Counted from the stretch's first letter, positions 44,948 through 57,078 are shown. The stretch is DNA of 64,000 nt from Polyporus tsugae (GCA_024305745.1 JAHRBS010000014.1:813501-877500); one strand, 5' to 3'. Made by a program: numbers and translations. Notes: generated by a model from the sequence alone, not told the origin.

Positions 44948-45990
44948 ACAAGGTGCGAGACGTCGCTGAGCTAGTATTCTTGGAAGTGTACAAGCTACAC
45001 AGCCTCCCAAAGGCTATTATAAGCAACCACGACGTCCTGTTCACTAGCGCATTCTGGTCAGATCTTCACAAGATGGTTGGCACCCAGCTCCGCACGTCGA
45101 GTGCATATCATCCCGAGTCTAACGGATCCACTGAGCGCGCAAACTGCACAATGTTGCAGATGCTCCGACAGTGCATTCGCCCTGATCAGAAGGATTGGGT
45201 GTCACAATTGCCTGCCATTGAGTTCGCCATCAACATGGCTCGGTCGGATGCCACTGGCTTCACTCCGTTCTTTCTGAACACAGGTCAAATGCCACGGCTG
45301 ATGATTGGGGACCGTCCTGTGAAGGATGAATACTCTGGGATACGCACATACACTCAGAAGGTCAAATCCGCTATCATGGCGGCCCATGACGGTGTGATTG
45401 CTGCGCAGGTCAAGCATGTACACAATGTTAATCGTCGCCACTGCCCTGCCCCTTTCACCGAAGGGGATCTAGTATACATTTCGACCAAGAATGTCTTGAT
45501 CCCAAAGGGCTTGGCTCATAAGCTGGTACCTAAGTATATGGGCCCGTACTGCATTACTCAGGACTTTCACAATTCATCCTACCGGATTGAGCTCCCGAGC
45601 AGCCTAAAGTGGAGGGGTCTTCACAATGTGTTCCACGTGTCCTTGTTGCGGATCCACAAGCCTAATGATGATTGACTCTTTCTAGGGTGACTAGACTCGC
45701 AAGTTTTCGAGATTGAGGACACAGAGAACAAGTGGGCCATCGATAAGATTGTTGGCCACGTCGGCAGCGGCACAAACACAGTTTTCAAGGCTACATGGAA
45801 GTCAGGAGATTGGACTTGGATCCCGTACGCAACGGCTGAGTCCCTGAACACGTTGAGGTCATACCTGGAGGCACTTGGGGTCAGCTCCATCACATCTCTG
45901 CCTGAAGACATGAGGCAGCCTCCCAATGACCTGCAAGTATTTGCGAGATGCATCGACCTATTTCTTCGCAACCTAGTTAGTACAGTTTGC
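44948..45990 (+). pseudogene. pol of element A, 3' part: integrase core and C-terminus
   Basis: Resumes the integrase (RDVAELVFLEVYKLHSLP) and carries the later core with the catalytic-Glu region (AYHPESNGSTERANC), the GKxF/Y-type loop and a LRRIHKPNDD-like end (KWRGLHNVFHVSLLRIHKP). In-frame TGA codons at 45673-45675 and 45688-45690 separate it from a chromodomain-like tail (FEIEDTENKWAIDKIVGH...WKSGDWTWIP). In the ISNHDVLF segment the usual Asp-x-Asp context is altered (His for the expected Arg position). No 3' LTR matching 27935-28551 follows. Confidence 0.85.
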
Positions 45991-46120
45991 GGGGACTATA
46001 ATAGGCGGGTTGGTGCTTCTCTTTCTCCTCAACCTTCTCCCAATTCCCGCCTTTCCTCTCGCTCTTGTTCCCACCATCACTGCCACTGCCCACCACAACC
46101 TCACACCATTATTCTCCCCA

Positions 46121-46909
46121 ATGTCCAGCTTGCACGTACACGGAACCCTCCTCCCTCTGGGGCTGTTCCTCGTCTCCTCAATATTCCGCTCCGAGACACT
46201 CTTGTATGAGGCTCACACGCTCAAGGACTACATGCAGTCCAACGATCTCCTTCACACGATCCAGAAGGAGGGCAAGGCTTTCGAGATCAGCACGCAACCA
46301 ATTCCGGGTGGATTCATCGAGTTCCAGGCAATCTTCAAAGAGGACGAGCACGGCAAGTTCGCTTTCATGGCGGTCGACCCAGTCTCGGGCTTGATCACCC
46401 TCGGCCCTCGCCCCCCTCCTCCTCGCGAGCTCATCATCCCTTTCCTCCTGCACGACATCTCGAGCAAGGACCCATACAAGCTCTTGCGCAAGGAGTGCGA
46501 GCTCCTGAACTGACTCCTCGCTGACACTGCCGAGCGCGAGTCCCACCGCATGCGGGTGTTGAAGAGGAAGTTCCAGGGCTGCGAGTCTCACCGCCACATC
46601 AAGTTGCACGAGGAGAAATTTGCTCAGGGCATGAAGAAGGTCGCGAGCGCCGTCAGCGCCACAAACGTGACTATGTTTCTTCTGGACGACATCCCCGACA
46701 TTGCCGCGGACACCACTCCTCCTTTGACCCCGCCTGCGACAGTGAACATCCCTCTGCTGGCCGACTCCACTCCCATCATTACGGTCAGCTCGGCCGCTGC
46801 CATCCCTGCCCAGTCGGGCTTGAACACTGCCACTCCCACCAAATTGTCAGCCCCACATGCGGACCTGGATGTCACCATGAAGCTCGTCGATGGCGCCATC
46901 AAGACCTAG
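46121..46909 (+). pseudogene. Extra ORF downstream of element A pol, one TGA
   Basis: One frame of 262 codons from MSSLHVHGTLLPLGLFLV, interrupted by TGA at 46511-46513 (a CGA there would restore Arg before LLADTAERESHRM). Features: a hydrophobic N-terminal stretch, a middle segment EFQAIFKEDEHGKFAFMAVDPVSG (in parts), a helical Arg/Lys/Glu segment and a Thr/Pro/Ala-rich C-terminus. No family recognised. Position after the chromodomain makes it an env-position accessory frame, or part of a third element. Confidence 0.5.
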
Positions 46910-49900
46910 ATGTGGGCGTCATCTACAACTGCCCAGGAGGGCGTACGTAGCACATGCGACGCGCTACCCCTTGTCACTCCCCGGCCTGAGTCTCTTAGTG
47001 CGCTGATGCACCACGGTCTCCCTGGTTTCATATGTGATTGTTATATTTGCGTTCAGTCTCCTTATCACTTACTATGGCCTGTCCTTACCATACTTTGTGT
47101 GCCTCTCCCGAGTTCCTCCGAGCCCCGACCTACGTACGACATGGACGTATATCATGTTCCTTCTATAGCACCTGAGAACCGTATATAAACCCAGGTTCTG
47201 TATCTACAAACGGTTTCCCTTAGCATTCAATCGAGATGGACTCGTAACCTGTCTGTTCCCTCGTTCGAACCTCTCCCTCTCCCATGAGACGCCACCTGCC
47301 CGTAAAGGGTAGCGAGTGCCTCACGCTGGCATTTCCTCCCAGCACTAGAACCTCGTGCAGTCAAAACGATTTTCGATGCACGCAAGGATGAACCATGCCC
47401 GTGAGGTGGCATATGCAGAATTCAGACACACAGGGAGTATGGCAAGTCCCTCATGCCAAAGTCATTAAACGCGACTGGATCACGTCTCACAGAAACATAA
47501 TGGGGCCCGAAACTTCAAGCCAGCCAAGCAGAAGATGACATGTCAGGCAACGAGCTCGAAAGCAAGCTTGTTGCCATCTGTGACATCCCTCAAATAAGCA
47601 CAGCGCTTGGATTTTCGGGCCCAGCATGCCCAACAAAGGGCTCCACAATTGAAGGAGGGACACTTATGACGGGGAGTGTGTGTATCAGAAGGGGGAGATG
47701 GGGGAGAGAAGGCAAGAAGGGCTGCCTCCAACAACAAGCACCGCAAAAACTTCAAGTTTGACCATCACCATCATGGTATCGATGGGTTCAGGCACCCAGT
47801 GAGATATAACTCGAGCTTGAAATGATGGTGATTTGACCTGGGGTTGTGTCTGCAGGTTAGACTGAGCTTGAGATGACGGAGCGTTGAGCTGAGCTTGTGC
47901 CTGCAGGTTAAGCTGTGTTTAAAAATGCGACTGATGCGCCCCGCACAACCTGTGATGAACCTGGGGATCAAATGGGCAGGATAAGCCTTGTCCATTTCGC
48001 CCCAGTCAAGTCTCATGCCAAAACCCGTCTGGCCGTGTAGGAGCGTAGTATGTAGCGTGGGCGCACTGGGGGATCCGAGATGTTGGTTGCGTGGACGCCA
48101 ATTGACGATCTTTGTAGTCTTTTGCCTGTCCGGGTTGACACCGTGACTGTATGATTTGCCAATATCCGTCGCTGTGACCGTATAACTTCAGGTCTAGAAT
48201 TACAAACGGTACCAGTAGCGAACGAGAATTGGCAACGGAACAGTTGTACGCTTACCCCCATGAATAACCTGAAAGCTCGATAGAAAGTGACCTTGCATGG
48301 AAGCGTAAATGATTTCCTTTGGACAAATGAGCTGTTATGTTGTCTCCCCTAGGCAGACCTAAGACGATCTATGGAGAGGAAGAAGGGACGATCATACTAA
48401 GGTCTGCTACTAAACGCATTCACATAACCGTGAGTCCCCATATCAGCGGGATTTGAATGTACGGCACGTTTGGCACACCCAAAACAGAGATTCTGCCTAT
48501 TCGGGACACCGCCCGAAATGGTAAGTCTTCTAAATACGGAATCAAATTCCCATGCCCTGTCGCCCACCTGGCATGTCCTTGCCAAAGTTCAAGTTGCGCT
48601 CGACCACTACTCGAGCTGATCACGGCTCCTGCTACATCCCCCTCTGCCTATTGACCAGAGCGGTCCCAACGCGACTAGCTTTGTCCCCCTACGCCCTCTC
48701 TGCTCTCCGAACTCTCATCATGTCCTGCACTACACGGAAGCGCGCTGAGAGCAAACCTCAATTTACTCCGAGTCTCGACGCTCAGCCTGTCTATCTGATG
48801 CCCATTCCTGTTGTGCATATCTCCCGGCCCATCCCGGCCCATCCACGATTCAGTTGTTGATGACAGCGGCCCCGCCCTGGTGCTCATCAGTATCGTAGGG
48901 GGGAGACAAGATGAGTAAATTTCTACTTGATGATCTCCGAGGGACCTTTTGGGAATCACTATTTGATTTGTTCACCTTGTGGATGGTGTCGAGTGCTCGC
49001 GGAAGGGCGTATTCAAATAGTACTAGGGTCGGTGTTTGTACGAGGGACCATTATATTATGAGCCAGTATGATACTATCTTATAGCTCAGTACTAGATCTG
49101 CGGATAGATCATATGCCAACGGAGCGTACCCTCTTCCCGTAGGTCGGAAGTTTGGATAACAAGCATCTTTGAGATATCAGATATTGAATGACGAGGGAAA
49201 TACTGTTTCGGAAGTGCAGAGTCCCCGTGCACCAGAGGCGCGACGTGTCGTGGTGTATAGATCTCGACACGCTATCGGAGATGAAATTGTTGCTGACAAA
49301 GTCAGATTGGGGACCTTACGGTTCGAACGCTCAATTGGCTGCAGACTAAGGTGTGAGCCACTTAGACGCCGCTACTTTTGTACAGCGGCCAATTTGCCCC
49401 AGAGGTCATCTTAACTTAGGCGCCTGTGGGGCGCCCAGTCGGGAGTGCTTGTTGGGTGACAACCAGGCACTTTCCAGTGAGAATATATGTGAAATGAGGT
49501 TGTTGAAACTGGTGGAGGTCGTAGAGAGTGTGTTTGTAGCCCACTTCGTGTCACTGCAGACAACATGAGCGGCGCTCGGGCACCATAGATCAGCGTCTAC
49601 GGTACCGGATATAGTAACCATTACTATATATAGAAGGTAATTCCCATCACTGGCCAATTTAGTAACCGACCAAATTTGTAACTCCATCAGTTTTTTCGAA
49701 TTTCGAAAAACGCCTTGATAGATTTCTTCCTCTCCTCAAACGGAGTCGATTGGTCAAAAACTCTGGGAAATTTCGGCAAATCTGGAGGAGGAGTTGCCCT
49801 TGTACAGAAGTAGCGGTGACTAAGTGGCTCGCACCATAGCTGTTACGAGCTTGCTAGGGAAATGTTCACACCGGGGCACGGGGAGCTGGCTGTCGAACGA

Positions 49901-50348
49901 ACAGTTAGGCTCCAGTTCCGCGTTTCAAGTCACGCGGTCCAGGGTACCAATTGAAGAACGTCGAGGGGCTGTTCAAGGTGGATAGTCCGCCTTTCAGCGC
50001 ACTATTAACCCGCTGTGGCTAGAAGATGAGAGAGTAGTCGATGCCGGAGTGTGGTCAGAGGCCCAGGGGAATTGTGGCCGGAGCCGAGACTTCGAATTCG
50101 AGTCGGCGTGATCGGCGTGTGCAGTTCGAGTCGCTTCGAATTCGGTCAGACTCCAGAGGCGTGAGCTCTCGTAGAACGTTCCCAGCAGCTTGCCTCCTCC
50201 CACCATCGTCTGCCCCCGCACCCGCGTCGTGGCCTCCCCACGCCCTTGCTCGAGCAGGACGACAAGCATCCGCTGTAACGACCTCTCACGGCTCTCCGGC
50301 ACATAAACTCCATAAAACCCATCAACTTGGACATCTACATCTACAGAA
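46910..50348. other. Gene-poor region, possible LTR remnant
   Basis: About 46940-47230 looks LTR-like (a TATATAA box near 47193, CA/TG-rich) but is not similar to the LTRs of A or B. Around 47810-47940 a roughly 50-bp unit containing TGAGCTTGAGATGA and TGCAGGTTA recurs two to three times imperfectly. The rest has only short frames. The last 350 bp probably include the promoter of the GPI-type gene. Confidence 0.4.
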
Positions 50349-51134
50349 ATGGCGCGCTCCTCTGCATTCCTCGCGTTCTTCATCGCCCTCCTCTCGCTCT
50401 GGTCCTCGACGATCCTCTCTGCGCTCGCTTCGCCATATCTGCCAGTTCCCCGCCTTAGCCAGATTCCACCACGGCCGCTCGCGCTCGCGCCAGACCTGGG
50501 TGCTCAGAAGAGGCAGGATGGCCAGCCCCAGTTTCCAGCTCAGCCACCGTCGTGCCCCATTTGCGAGCAGAACTTTACAAATATCGATAGCTGCGCGGAG
50601 GCGGCGCCAGTTTTACAGAACTTCTCGATGGTGAGTGCTTTCCTGCCGTACGCGTACGTATCGGGATGGGAGGTCAATGCTGGATGAGATGAGGAGGTTG
50701 ATTGGGTTTAGTGTTGACGGAGACGCTTTGCAGATTATCTTCAACCCCGGAGCGTTTATCGACGTGATCAAGTGCGCATGCACGGACACTTTCCAGAGTG
50801 CATACCCGCAATGCGTGGATTGGTATACTTCCTTTGACGGCCTAGACGTGCACACCCTGACGAATGCATCATGGACAGTTTCATCCAGACCAACCAGACG
50901 GTGTTCCTCGACTCAGACTCGAATAATCTCCCGGCGGTCGTCGACGGCATGCACAAGATCTGCGCCCTCGCGAGCACGCTCCTGGGTGGGGTCGCAACAG
51001 CGGACGGTGAAGTCACGCCGACGTCCAGCTTAGCTGCCCCTACCGCCACGAGCACGAACGGTGCTTCTCCTCTCGCATCGTCATGGTCCGTGGTGGTCGC
51101 AGTGCTGTCGAGCGTCGTCGCGGCTCTGCTGTGA
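50349..51134 (+). CDS. Secreted, probably GPI-anchored cysteine-containing protein
   Basis: Predicted 208-residue protein from exons 50349-50630, 50734-50822 and 50879-51134 (introns 103 and 56 nt). N-terminal signal peptide (hydrophobic FLAFFIALLSLWSSTILSAL), a Pro-rich linker with a Lys-Arg (QKRQDG) site that could be Kex2-processed, then a domain with CPICEQNF, two further Cys, CACTDTFQSAYPQC and CVDC: about eight cysteines, likely four disulfides. The C-terminus has a Ser/Thr/Ala-rich stretch and a hydrophobic tail (SWSVVVAVLSSVVAALL) typical of a GPI signal. Resembles small secreted proteins common in Agaricomycetes; function unknown. The splice between exons 2 and 3 restores a Cys codon, which supports it. 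Confidence 0.8.
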
Positions 51135-51776
51135 TGTCATTGGTGTTCTTGGACCTTGGGCACATTCAGTTGAGGATTTCGTGAAGAGTTCGCGCTGAGG
51201 AGAGCATATTTATACCCTATTTTTTGGTGTTGTTCTGATTCACTACCGCTACCCCTGCTAACGACTTGTTACGACTGTAACGACCTCACTTACGACCCGC
51301 GATGTACTACCCCTAGTCTCCAGTAAGCATGATACTTGTCTCATTCACCGCCCAGTTCGATGCCCTCGACATTCTGCAGCCAGTTCCGCTGAGGGCCTTG
51401 TTTGCACGATCTCCGATCTGGGTCCACGATCACGTCAAGCGCCTGTGCCTCGCCTCTACGGAGTCTTGACCGTTTGTCGAGCATCCAAAGGAACGACTCA
51501 AAGAGGCGAAGAAAGAGAACCAGGGCTCAGAGGATTGGTGTAGATTATGTACTGCACGCTCGCTTTGTCGCGGGAGCTTGAGCGAAGCGTGCCTGTCTGG
51601 GATATTTATGCTACAGCCCACACGCGCGGTAAACCTTCTTTCCCCAACCACCACCACTTCCTCCACCGCTATCTCCCATCCGCTGGAGCTGTACACTCTC
51701 TGCAACCTCATCTTGTCCCTATCCCACCACAAAACCGACCCAACTCGACACCCTGCTGGATGCCACGATTCCGACG
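51135..51776. other. Intergenic, no gene seen
   Basis: Holds the GPI-type gene 3' flank and the upstream region of the WD40 gene. A pyrimidine-rich CCAACCACCACCACTTCC-like stretch precedes the WD40 ATG. Confidence 0.5.
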
Positions 51777-53719
51777 ATGAGCGACAAGGCGACGAATGCG
51801 CAGCTGGGGAAGGGGTGCCAGACCCCGATACCGACCCGGAAGCGAGCATGGGCCCCGGGATCGGTCACACCGAACGTGTACTCTGCAGCGAAGCGGCGGC
51901 GGATGTCGCTTGCGGACGAAGATAATGCAGACTTCGAGGCATTCGGGACTGACTTCGGGTCGACGAGCAAGGTCGATGTGGTACGTGTATGCTCGTTTGT
52001 CCTTATTTTCTGCTGGGCGTTCCGCTGTGTCTTGGTGTTGGATTGTAGTGTGTTCCCGACATGTCTAATCACTCGTGGTTTACCTGAGACGCTGTGCAGA
52101 GAAGAAGGATCTCGGTAGCCTACGGCATGGCTGGGTGGTGAACAGGAACAATACGTTTCGTTATCGAGTATGGGGAATGTCGGCTGGCTAGCCCGAGATT
52201 GCCGGCCCGCCTCGTGCATGAACGTTATGGATATTCACCGTACTGTGTGGAGTCCGTCCAGCTCACCTCCTTACGTTTCCAGTCTGACCGCTTCATCTCG
52301 GCGCGCAAAGAGCGAGCCCTGCCCCTTCAAACAACACCCCGCACCCAGCGGATCGCCAAGTTCTTCGGTCTCGCGGATGACCGCGTTCTCAATTTCACGG
52401 ACGGGAACTCTGAGAAGTCCACCAACTCGTACCTCAATCGGCACCGCTTCAACTTCCATCAACTACTCAGGAAGCCGCATGTGGTTCCACCAACGTCCGC
52501 GGAGGCGCACCTAGGATCGAGAAAGCAGTTTATCCTCGCTCTCGACGGCCCGGGCATCCCTTCCGACCTCTTCGCCTATCCCATATCGTGGTCGGCGCGG
52601 AACGCGATCGCTGTGGCGTGTGGCCTGGACGTGTACTACCAGGACCTCGACTCGCGGAAAATCACACATCTGTTCAAGCTACCGCAGCGACAGCGAGGGC
52701 GGCTGATCAGCATCGAGTGGTCCCCGAATAAGCCTAACATCATCGCCGCGGGGACAATGAACGGCGAGATGCAGCTGTGGGACGCGGACACGACGACGCA
52801 GCTCGGAGTATGGCAGGAGGAGGGCGACGCGGACGTGGGAGGCCTGAGCTGGTACGAAAGCACGCTGGCAGTTGGGTTGGGTGATGGAGCGATATCGTTG
52901 CACGATTCACGCTCCCCGACACTGATTGGCAGGATCGAGACGCACAGGGACAAGGTCCATGGACTCAAGTGGCGGCATGATGGGAACTATCTGGCCAGCG
53001 GCGACCAGGCGGGCGTGGTGCAGATATGGGACGCGCGGGCGAGCAAGTCGCTCACGGTCTCGAACCGGTGGGGGAGCAAGATGAAGCACCACGCGCCAAT
53101 CAAGGTCTGTCTCGTCCACCACCTGTACTGGGGACACGCATATACTGACTGCTGACCGTAGGCTCTGGCGTGGTGTCCGTGGAAGCCTGAGCTGCTAGCG
53201 ACAGGGACTATGTATCCCGACGGAAAAGTGCGCATATGGAACATCAACAACACCATCGGCACGACGCCCCCGACAAACATCATCCCACTCAACACCTCCG
53301 TCACGTCCCTCCTGTGGTCCCCGCACTGCAAAGAGCTCCTCTCGACGCACGGCATGTCCTGGGTTCCCAGTGGCGGCGCGAGCGAGTCGTGCCCCAACCT
53401 CGCCTCGTCCTCGTCCAACCCCGAATCGGCACTGATGCCAGGCTCCAGCCGGCGCCGCAATCGCGAAAGGGAGCGGCCGGTGTCGGTGAAGACCCCACTG
53501 ACGAACTCTCTCACGGTGCATGCGTACCCGAGCCTGCGGCGCGTCGTGAGCGTGCCGGCGCACACGGGCCCCGTCGGGCACAGCTGTCTCAGTCCGGACG
53601 GGACGATGGTGTTCACGATCTGTCCGGCGGAGGAGGCGATGAAGATGTGGCGGGTGTGGGGCGTGCCGGAGAAGGCGGAGCGGCGGGAGAGTGTGTTCGA
53701 CAAGTGCACGATTCGGTGA
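51777..53719 (+). CDS. Cdc20/Fizzy-family WD40 protein (APC/C activator-like)
   Basis: Predicted 527 residues from exons 51777-51980, 52283-53104 and 53162-53719. A short basic N-terminus (PIPTRKRAWAPGSVTPN) is followed by SDRFISAR, the position of the C-box (consensus D-R-F/Y-I-P-x-R) with Ser for the Pro. Then come a KFFGLADDRVLNF segment and seven-bladed WD40 repeats with family sequences such as ISIEWSPNKPNIIAAGTMNG, LQLWD-like MQLWDA, VHGLKWRHDGNYLASG, ALAWCPWKPELLATG and SLLWSPHCKELLSTHG. The last residues are Ile-Arg, the IR tail that docks APC/C activators on Cdc27. Between blades six and seven is an Arg/Ser-rich insert (about 45 residues). No KEN box seen. The 302-nt first intron may hide a tiny exon (RRRIS at 52100-52114). 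Short N-terminus and altered C-box suggest a meiotic or variant activator rather than main Cdc20. Confidence 0.87.
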
Positions 53720-54358
53720 GGGGTGCCCGGACGTTGTGGACGATGGTGAGCTGCATCAAAGTTGGTTATTGTGGATCGAACTGCTGCGATGGTGCGGGTC
53801 GGTACTTATGTTAATATGCTGTGCATGGGTGTGTGTAATGTTGGAGGATGTTATGTGTATTGTCGCGACGGACTCAGAGTCTCGGGCACTCTGTCATACT
53901 ATGTTATAACAGACATGTTTTGCTGTAGCTGTTTACCTGCTCTGTAAGTCGTTTGTCATGACCCTTGTGCATTGTGACTGATCCGGTCTTTTCCAGGTAG
54001 AGTACTATGTCGATCTAGATGGCATTAAATTGTTTATTTGTGTCATCGGGAGCATGGTATTCTCGGCGGACGTATGCTATTCAGGCTAAATTTCGACGGT
54101 TCCCGTCCCGAACAACGGCTACGAAACAGCCAGGTCACTACATGATTGGTTACCACACCCCCGAACTTGTTGCCGTCTGAATGAATGGCGCACTCTTCAA
54201 TGCTTTTGTTGCCAGGTACAGTTCGATGGCATCCCGGCAGGCGGTGCGTAGACACTCCTGCGATCCATCCTCCGAATAGCAATCCATTGGGGACGACCCG
54301 CTCTATAAAGTGTCTCAACGCACAAACCCCAACTCGTCGCCCTCTCTCCATAGCCACC
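53720..54358. other. Intergenic, no gene seen
   Basis: Holds the 3' flank of the WD40 gene and the promoter of the peroxidase gene; a TATAAA lies near 54302-54307, about 55 bp before the peroxidase ATG. Confidence 0.5.
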
Positions 54359-55234
54359 ATGTCTGCTCGATATGCCTCGCATCCCTATATACCACCAGGG
54401 CCCGACGACAGCCGCGCTCCCTGTCCGGGGCTGAACACCCTGGCGAACCACGGCTACCTGTGAGTCTCCCCCCCTCCCCCTCCGCGTCACCGTTGGTGAT
54501 GGAGCGCTCATCCATCCATGTCCTCCCGCAGACCCCACGACGGCCGAAACCTCACCTTCGTGCAGCTCGTCTCCGCCATCCACCAAGTGTACGGCATCTC
54601 CCGCCCGCTCGCGACCGTCTTCGCCGTCGGGGGGCTGATCAAGTGCGGCCACTGGCGCGGCGCACGGCGCGTGCTCGACCTGGAGGACCTCGCGCGGCAC
54701 GGCGTCCTCGAGCACGACGGCTCGCTCGTCCACGCCGACGCCACACCGGGCGCGGTGTACGCGTCCACCGAGGTCGACCCGAAGGCGCTCCGGCAGCTGC
54801 TCGAGTCCGCCCCCCAGGCACAGGGGCACCTGTCGCTGGGCGATCTGTGCACGGCGCAGGCCGCGAGGCAGGCGGCGGCGCGGCCGCTGAGTGGGACGAT
54901 GGCGTTCGTCGCGCGGGGCGAGCTGGGGCTCATTTACGACGTCTTTGGTGTCCCTTCGAGTTCGAGAGGCCCCGGGGATATCTTGCTGGAGAAGAGCTCG
55001 TCGCTGAACTTGATCCGAGGCGAGGGCGGCGTGGAGGGCGATGCTGGAGAGCGTGTGGTGCCGAAGGCGTTTTTGGAGCAGTGGCTTGGGGAAGAGAGGT
55101 TGCCGGACGGGTGGGAGGGTCCGGTTGAGGGCACGGGCCTGGTCGAGTTGCTTGCGCTCGCGAAGGAGATCGGAACATTAGAGAGCCAGATGAAGACGTC
55201 GGCGGTTGCTGATTCGAAGGATCTTACAGGCTAA
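54359..55234 (+). CDS. Heme-thiolate peroxidase (chloroperoxidase / UPO superfamily)
   Basis: Predicted 267 residues from exons 54359-54459 and 54532-55234 (72-nt intron splits a Leu codon). The heme-binding motif PCPGLNTLANHGYLPHDGR starts at residue 21, Cys22 being the axial thiolate. An EHD triplet (Glu94-His95-Asp96, in LEHDGSLVH) matches the metal-site motif of chloroperoxidase-type members; peroxygenases of the long group have EGD. A GELGLIYDVFG segment carries the candidate catalytic Glu. Length fits the short (about 260-residue) family. No signal peptide precedes the PCP motif, whereas most characterised members are secreted, so the protein looks intracellular unless an upstream exon exists. 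Such enzymes use hydrogen peroxide for halogenation or oxygen transfer; the substrate cannot be inferred. Confidence 0.92.
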
Positions 55235-55348
55235 TTACTTCAGTGCGTGCGATTGTGCTGGGTATACTATACATTGCAGCGTACAACACAAACGGATACG
55301 AATTCGCTTTCACCCTCCCAACTACAGTTGTCCTCTTCGCGAATAGCA

Positions 55349-57078
55349 CTAGTCCGAGTCCTGCCAGCTCTCAGCGTCCTGAGCTGCCTGGGTAGAGGAG
55401 ACGAGTCTTTCCTGTGAAGGACCTGCTCCTGCTCCGACAGAGGCGGTTAGGTCTGCAGCGCTACTGGCATCCGCCATGGCGCGGAGCTGAGCGACATGCT
55501 CCTTGTATGTGCTTCGCGATTGCATCTCCGCCGTGTCCTGCCATAGTCGGTACGCTACGTTCACGATGTATTTCTGTACGCCGTGAAGCACGGGGAGGGC
55601 GTCTTCGAGGGAAAGGAAGTGGGTCTCGTAGTTCACTTCGTCCGCCATGCGCGTGCCGGACTCGACGACCTGTCACGAACGCGTTCGTGCACCGTTGACG
55701 TAGCAGTCAGACGCGCACCGCCGGGACAAAAGGAGAGACGAACCGCGTTTTCCGGTATTTGGCCGACGTACCAGAACGTGAGGTATTCGCCTTCGCCGGC
55801 CTTCGAGCGCCCCCTTTTCTCGTATGACTGCGTCGATAGGTATATGGCCTCGGTGCAGGGGAGCATACGTGTGCGGTCGAGCTCTGCGAGGGAACCTGGG
55901 GCTCCGGGCGCGTTGTGCGGGAGGATGATGGGCAGGAAGCTCACGCGGAGGCCTGACTGGGGGGGCGAGAAGCAGGTCAGTCATCTGGCACGCCTTTCAC
56001 TCTCCAACGTGGGTCAGGAGTTACGTATTGAAATGAACTCTCGCGACCAGATGTTCTGGGACACCCCAGAAACCCTGCGATAACTCGCTATATGCATGCG
56101 CATCGTTATCTGTCACGATGAAGGAATCATGCAAGGAGAAAGCTGGGAGCACTAGAGGCTTATGTGCGCGCTCTCGGGCAGACACTGGACCGAGCTCGTG
56201 CGACCCCCGCATATAGCGATGTTGACCTGGAGAGAGTTCGAGCAACACGAGGTCCGCCCATGTTTGACACGGGTCCTCGAAAAGGGGTTGATCGGGGAGT
56301 TGACGCGTCGCGATCTCGCACGAAGGGGAAGTCTTCCCCAATATACGAAAGTCGCTAGGGTTTGGGACACGTCCCCTCCCTTCTCGTTCTTCTCGCGTTT
56401 TCCTTTGCAGGACATGTCCCGTACCCTTTGGTTTCGAGATCATTAGAAAAGTGGTGAGGTGGCCGGACGAGGCTACTATCGTGCGCGTGTCCGGTTCGAG
56501 TCAGGTCCTCATAACAGTGGAGCTCCCTCGGGCAGACGGCAGGATGCATGGGTGAGGGAAACGATCTGAGTGGTGCCATCTCCACCACCTTGCTGAATGC
56601 CGGTACATGTTGGGGCAGAAGGGAAACGCACCTCTTCGTATGCTTCTCGTAACGCGGTCTGTTCCAGGGACTCCCCAACATCCTTCCTGCCCTTGGGAAG
56701 GAACCAATAGTGAAGCTCCTCCCCATCCTCGGCCTCCTCTTTTTCGTAGAGGACAACGACTTTGCCGGATGAAGGTTGGATGATGACCATTCCCGCACCG
56801 AGCATGAAGTCCTCGGCGAACCACAGGCTGTCCGGTACGGTTGGGGTAGATAGTAACTGCGCCTCCTCTTCTCGAGAGGCTCGCTGAGGGCGGCGGGACT
56901 GTGAGCTGCTTGTGGCATGTGCGCGAGGTGCCGAATGACTGCGATTCGGCTGCGAGCCGTTGCTGGGCTGTTCTGTTCTGCTCCGGTTTGAAGGACCAGC
57001 GGTCGTCGAGCCAGAAGTTGAGGCATTCTGTCGTGTGTTCGCCCAAACTCGAGATAGTGACCAGCGTTTACTTGCCAT
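55349..57078 (-). CDS. Nudix hydrolase
   Basis: Predicted 326 residues from exons 57078-56632, 55956-55744 and 55669-55349. A Ser/Arg-rich, low-complexity N-terminus (about 85 residues) precedes a domain starting LWFAEDFMLGAGMVIIQP. The Nudix box G-x5-E-x7-R-E-U-x-E-E-x-G-U is complete at residues 130-152 and is split by the first intron between EE and SG. A later segment (ILPHNAPGA, TEAIYLSTQSY, GEYLTFWYVGQIPEN) matches fungal members that resemble diphosphoinositol-polyphosphate hydrolases. The first intron is 675 nt, about ten times the local norm. Nudix proteins cleave nucleoside or inositol pyrophosphates; the substrate here is unknown. The 5' end is partly duplicated at 59490-59700. Confidence 0.87.

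Noticed and set aside
47810..47940. Imperfect 50-bp repeats as a coding repeat gene on the - strand
   Set aside because: The translated frame lacks start context and the repeat copies differ by indels not divisible by three.
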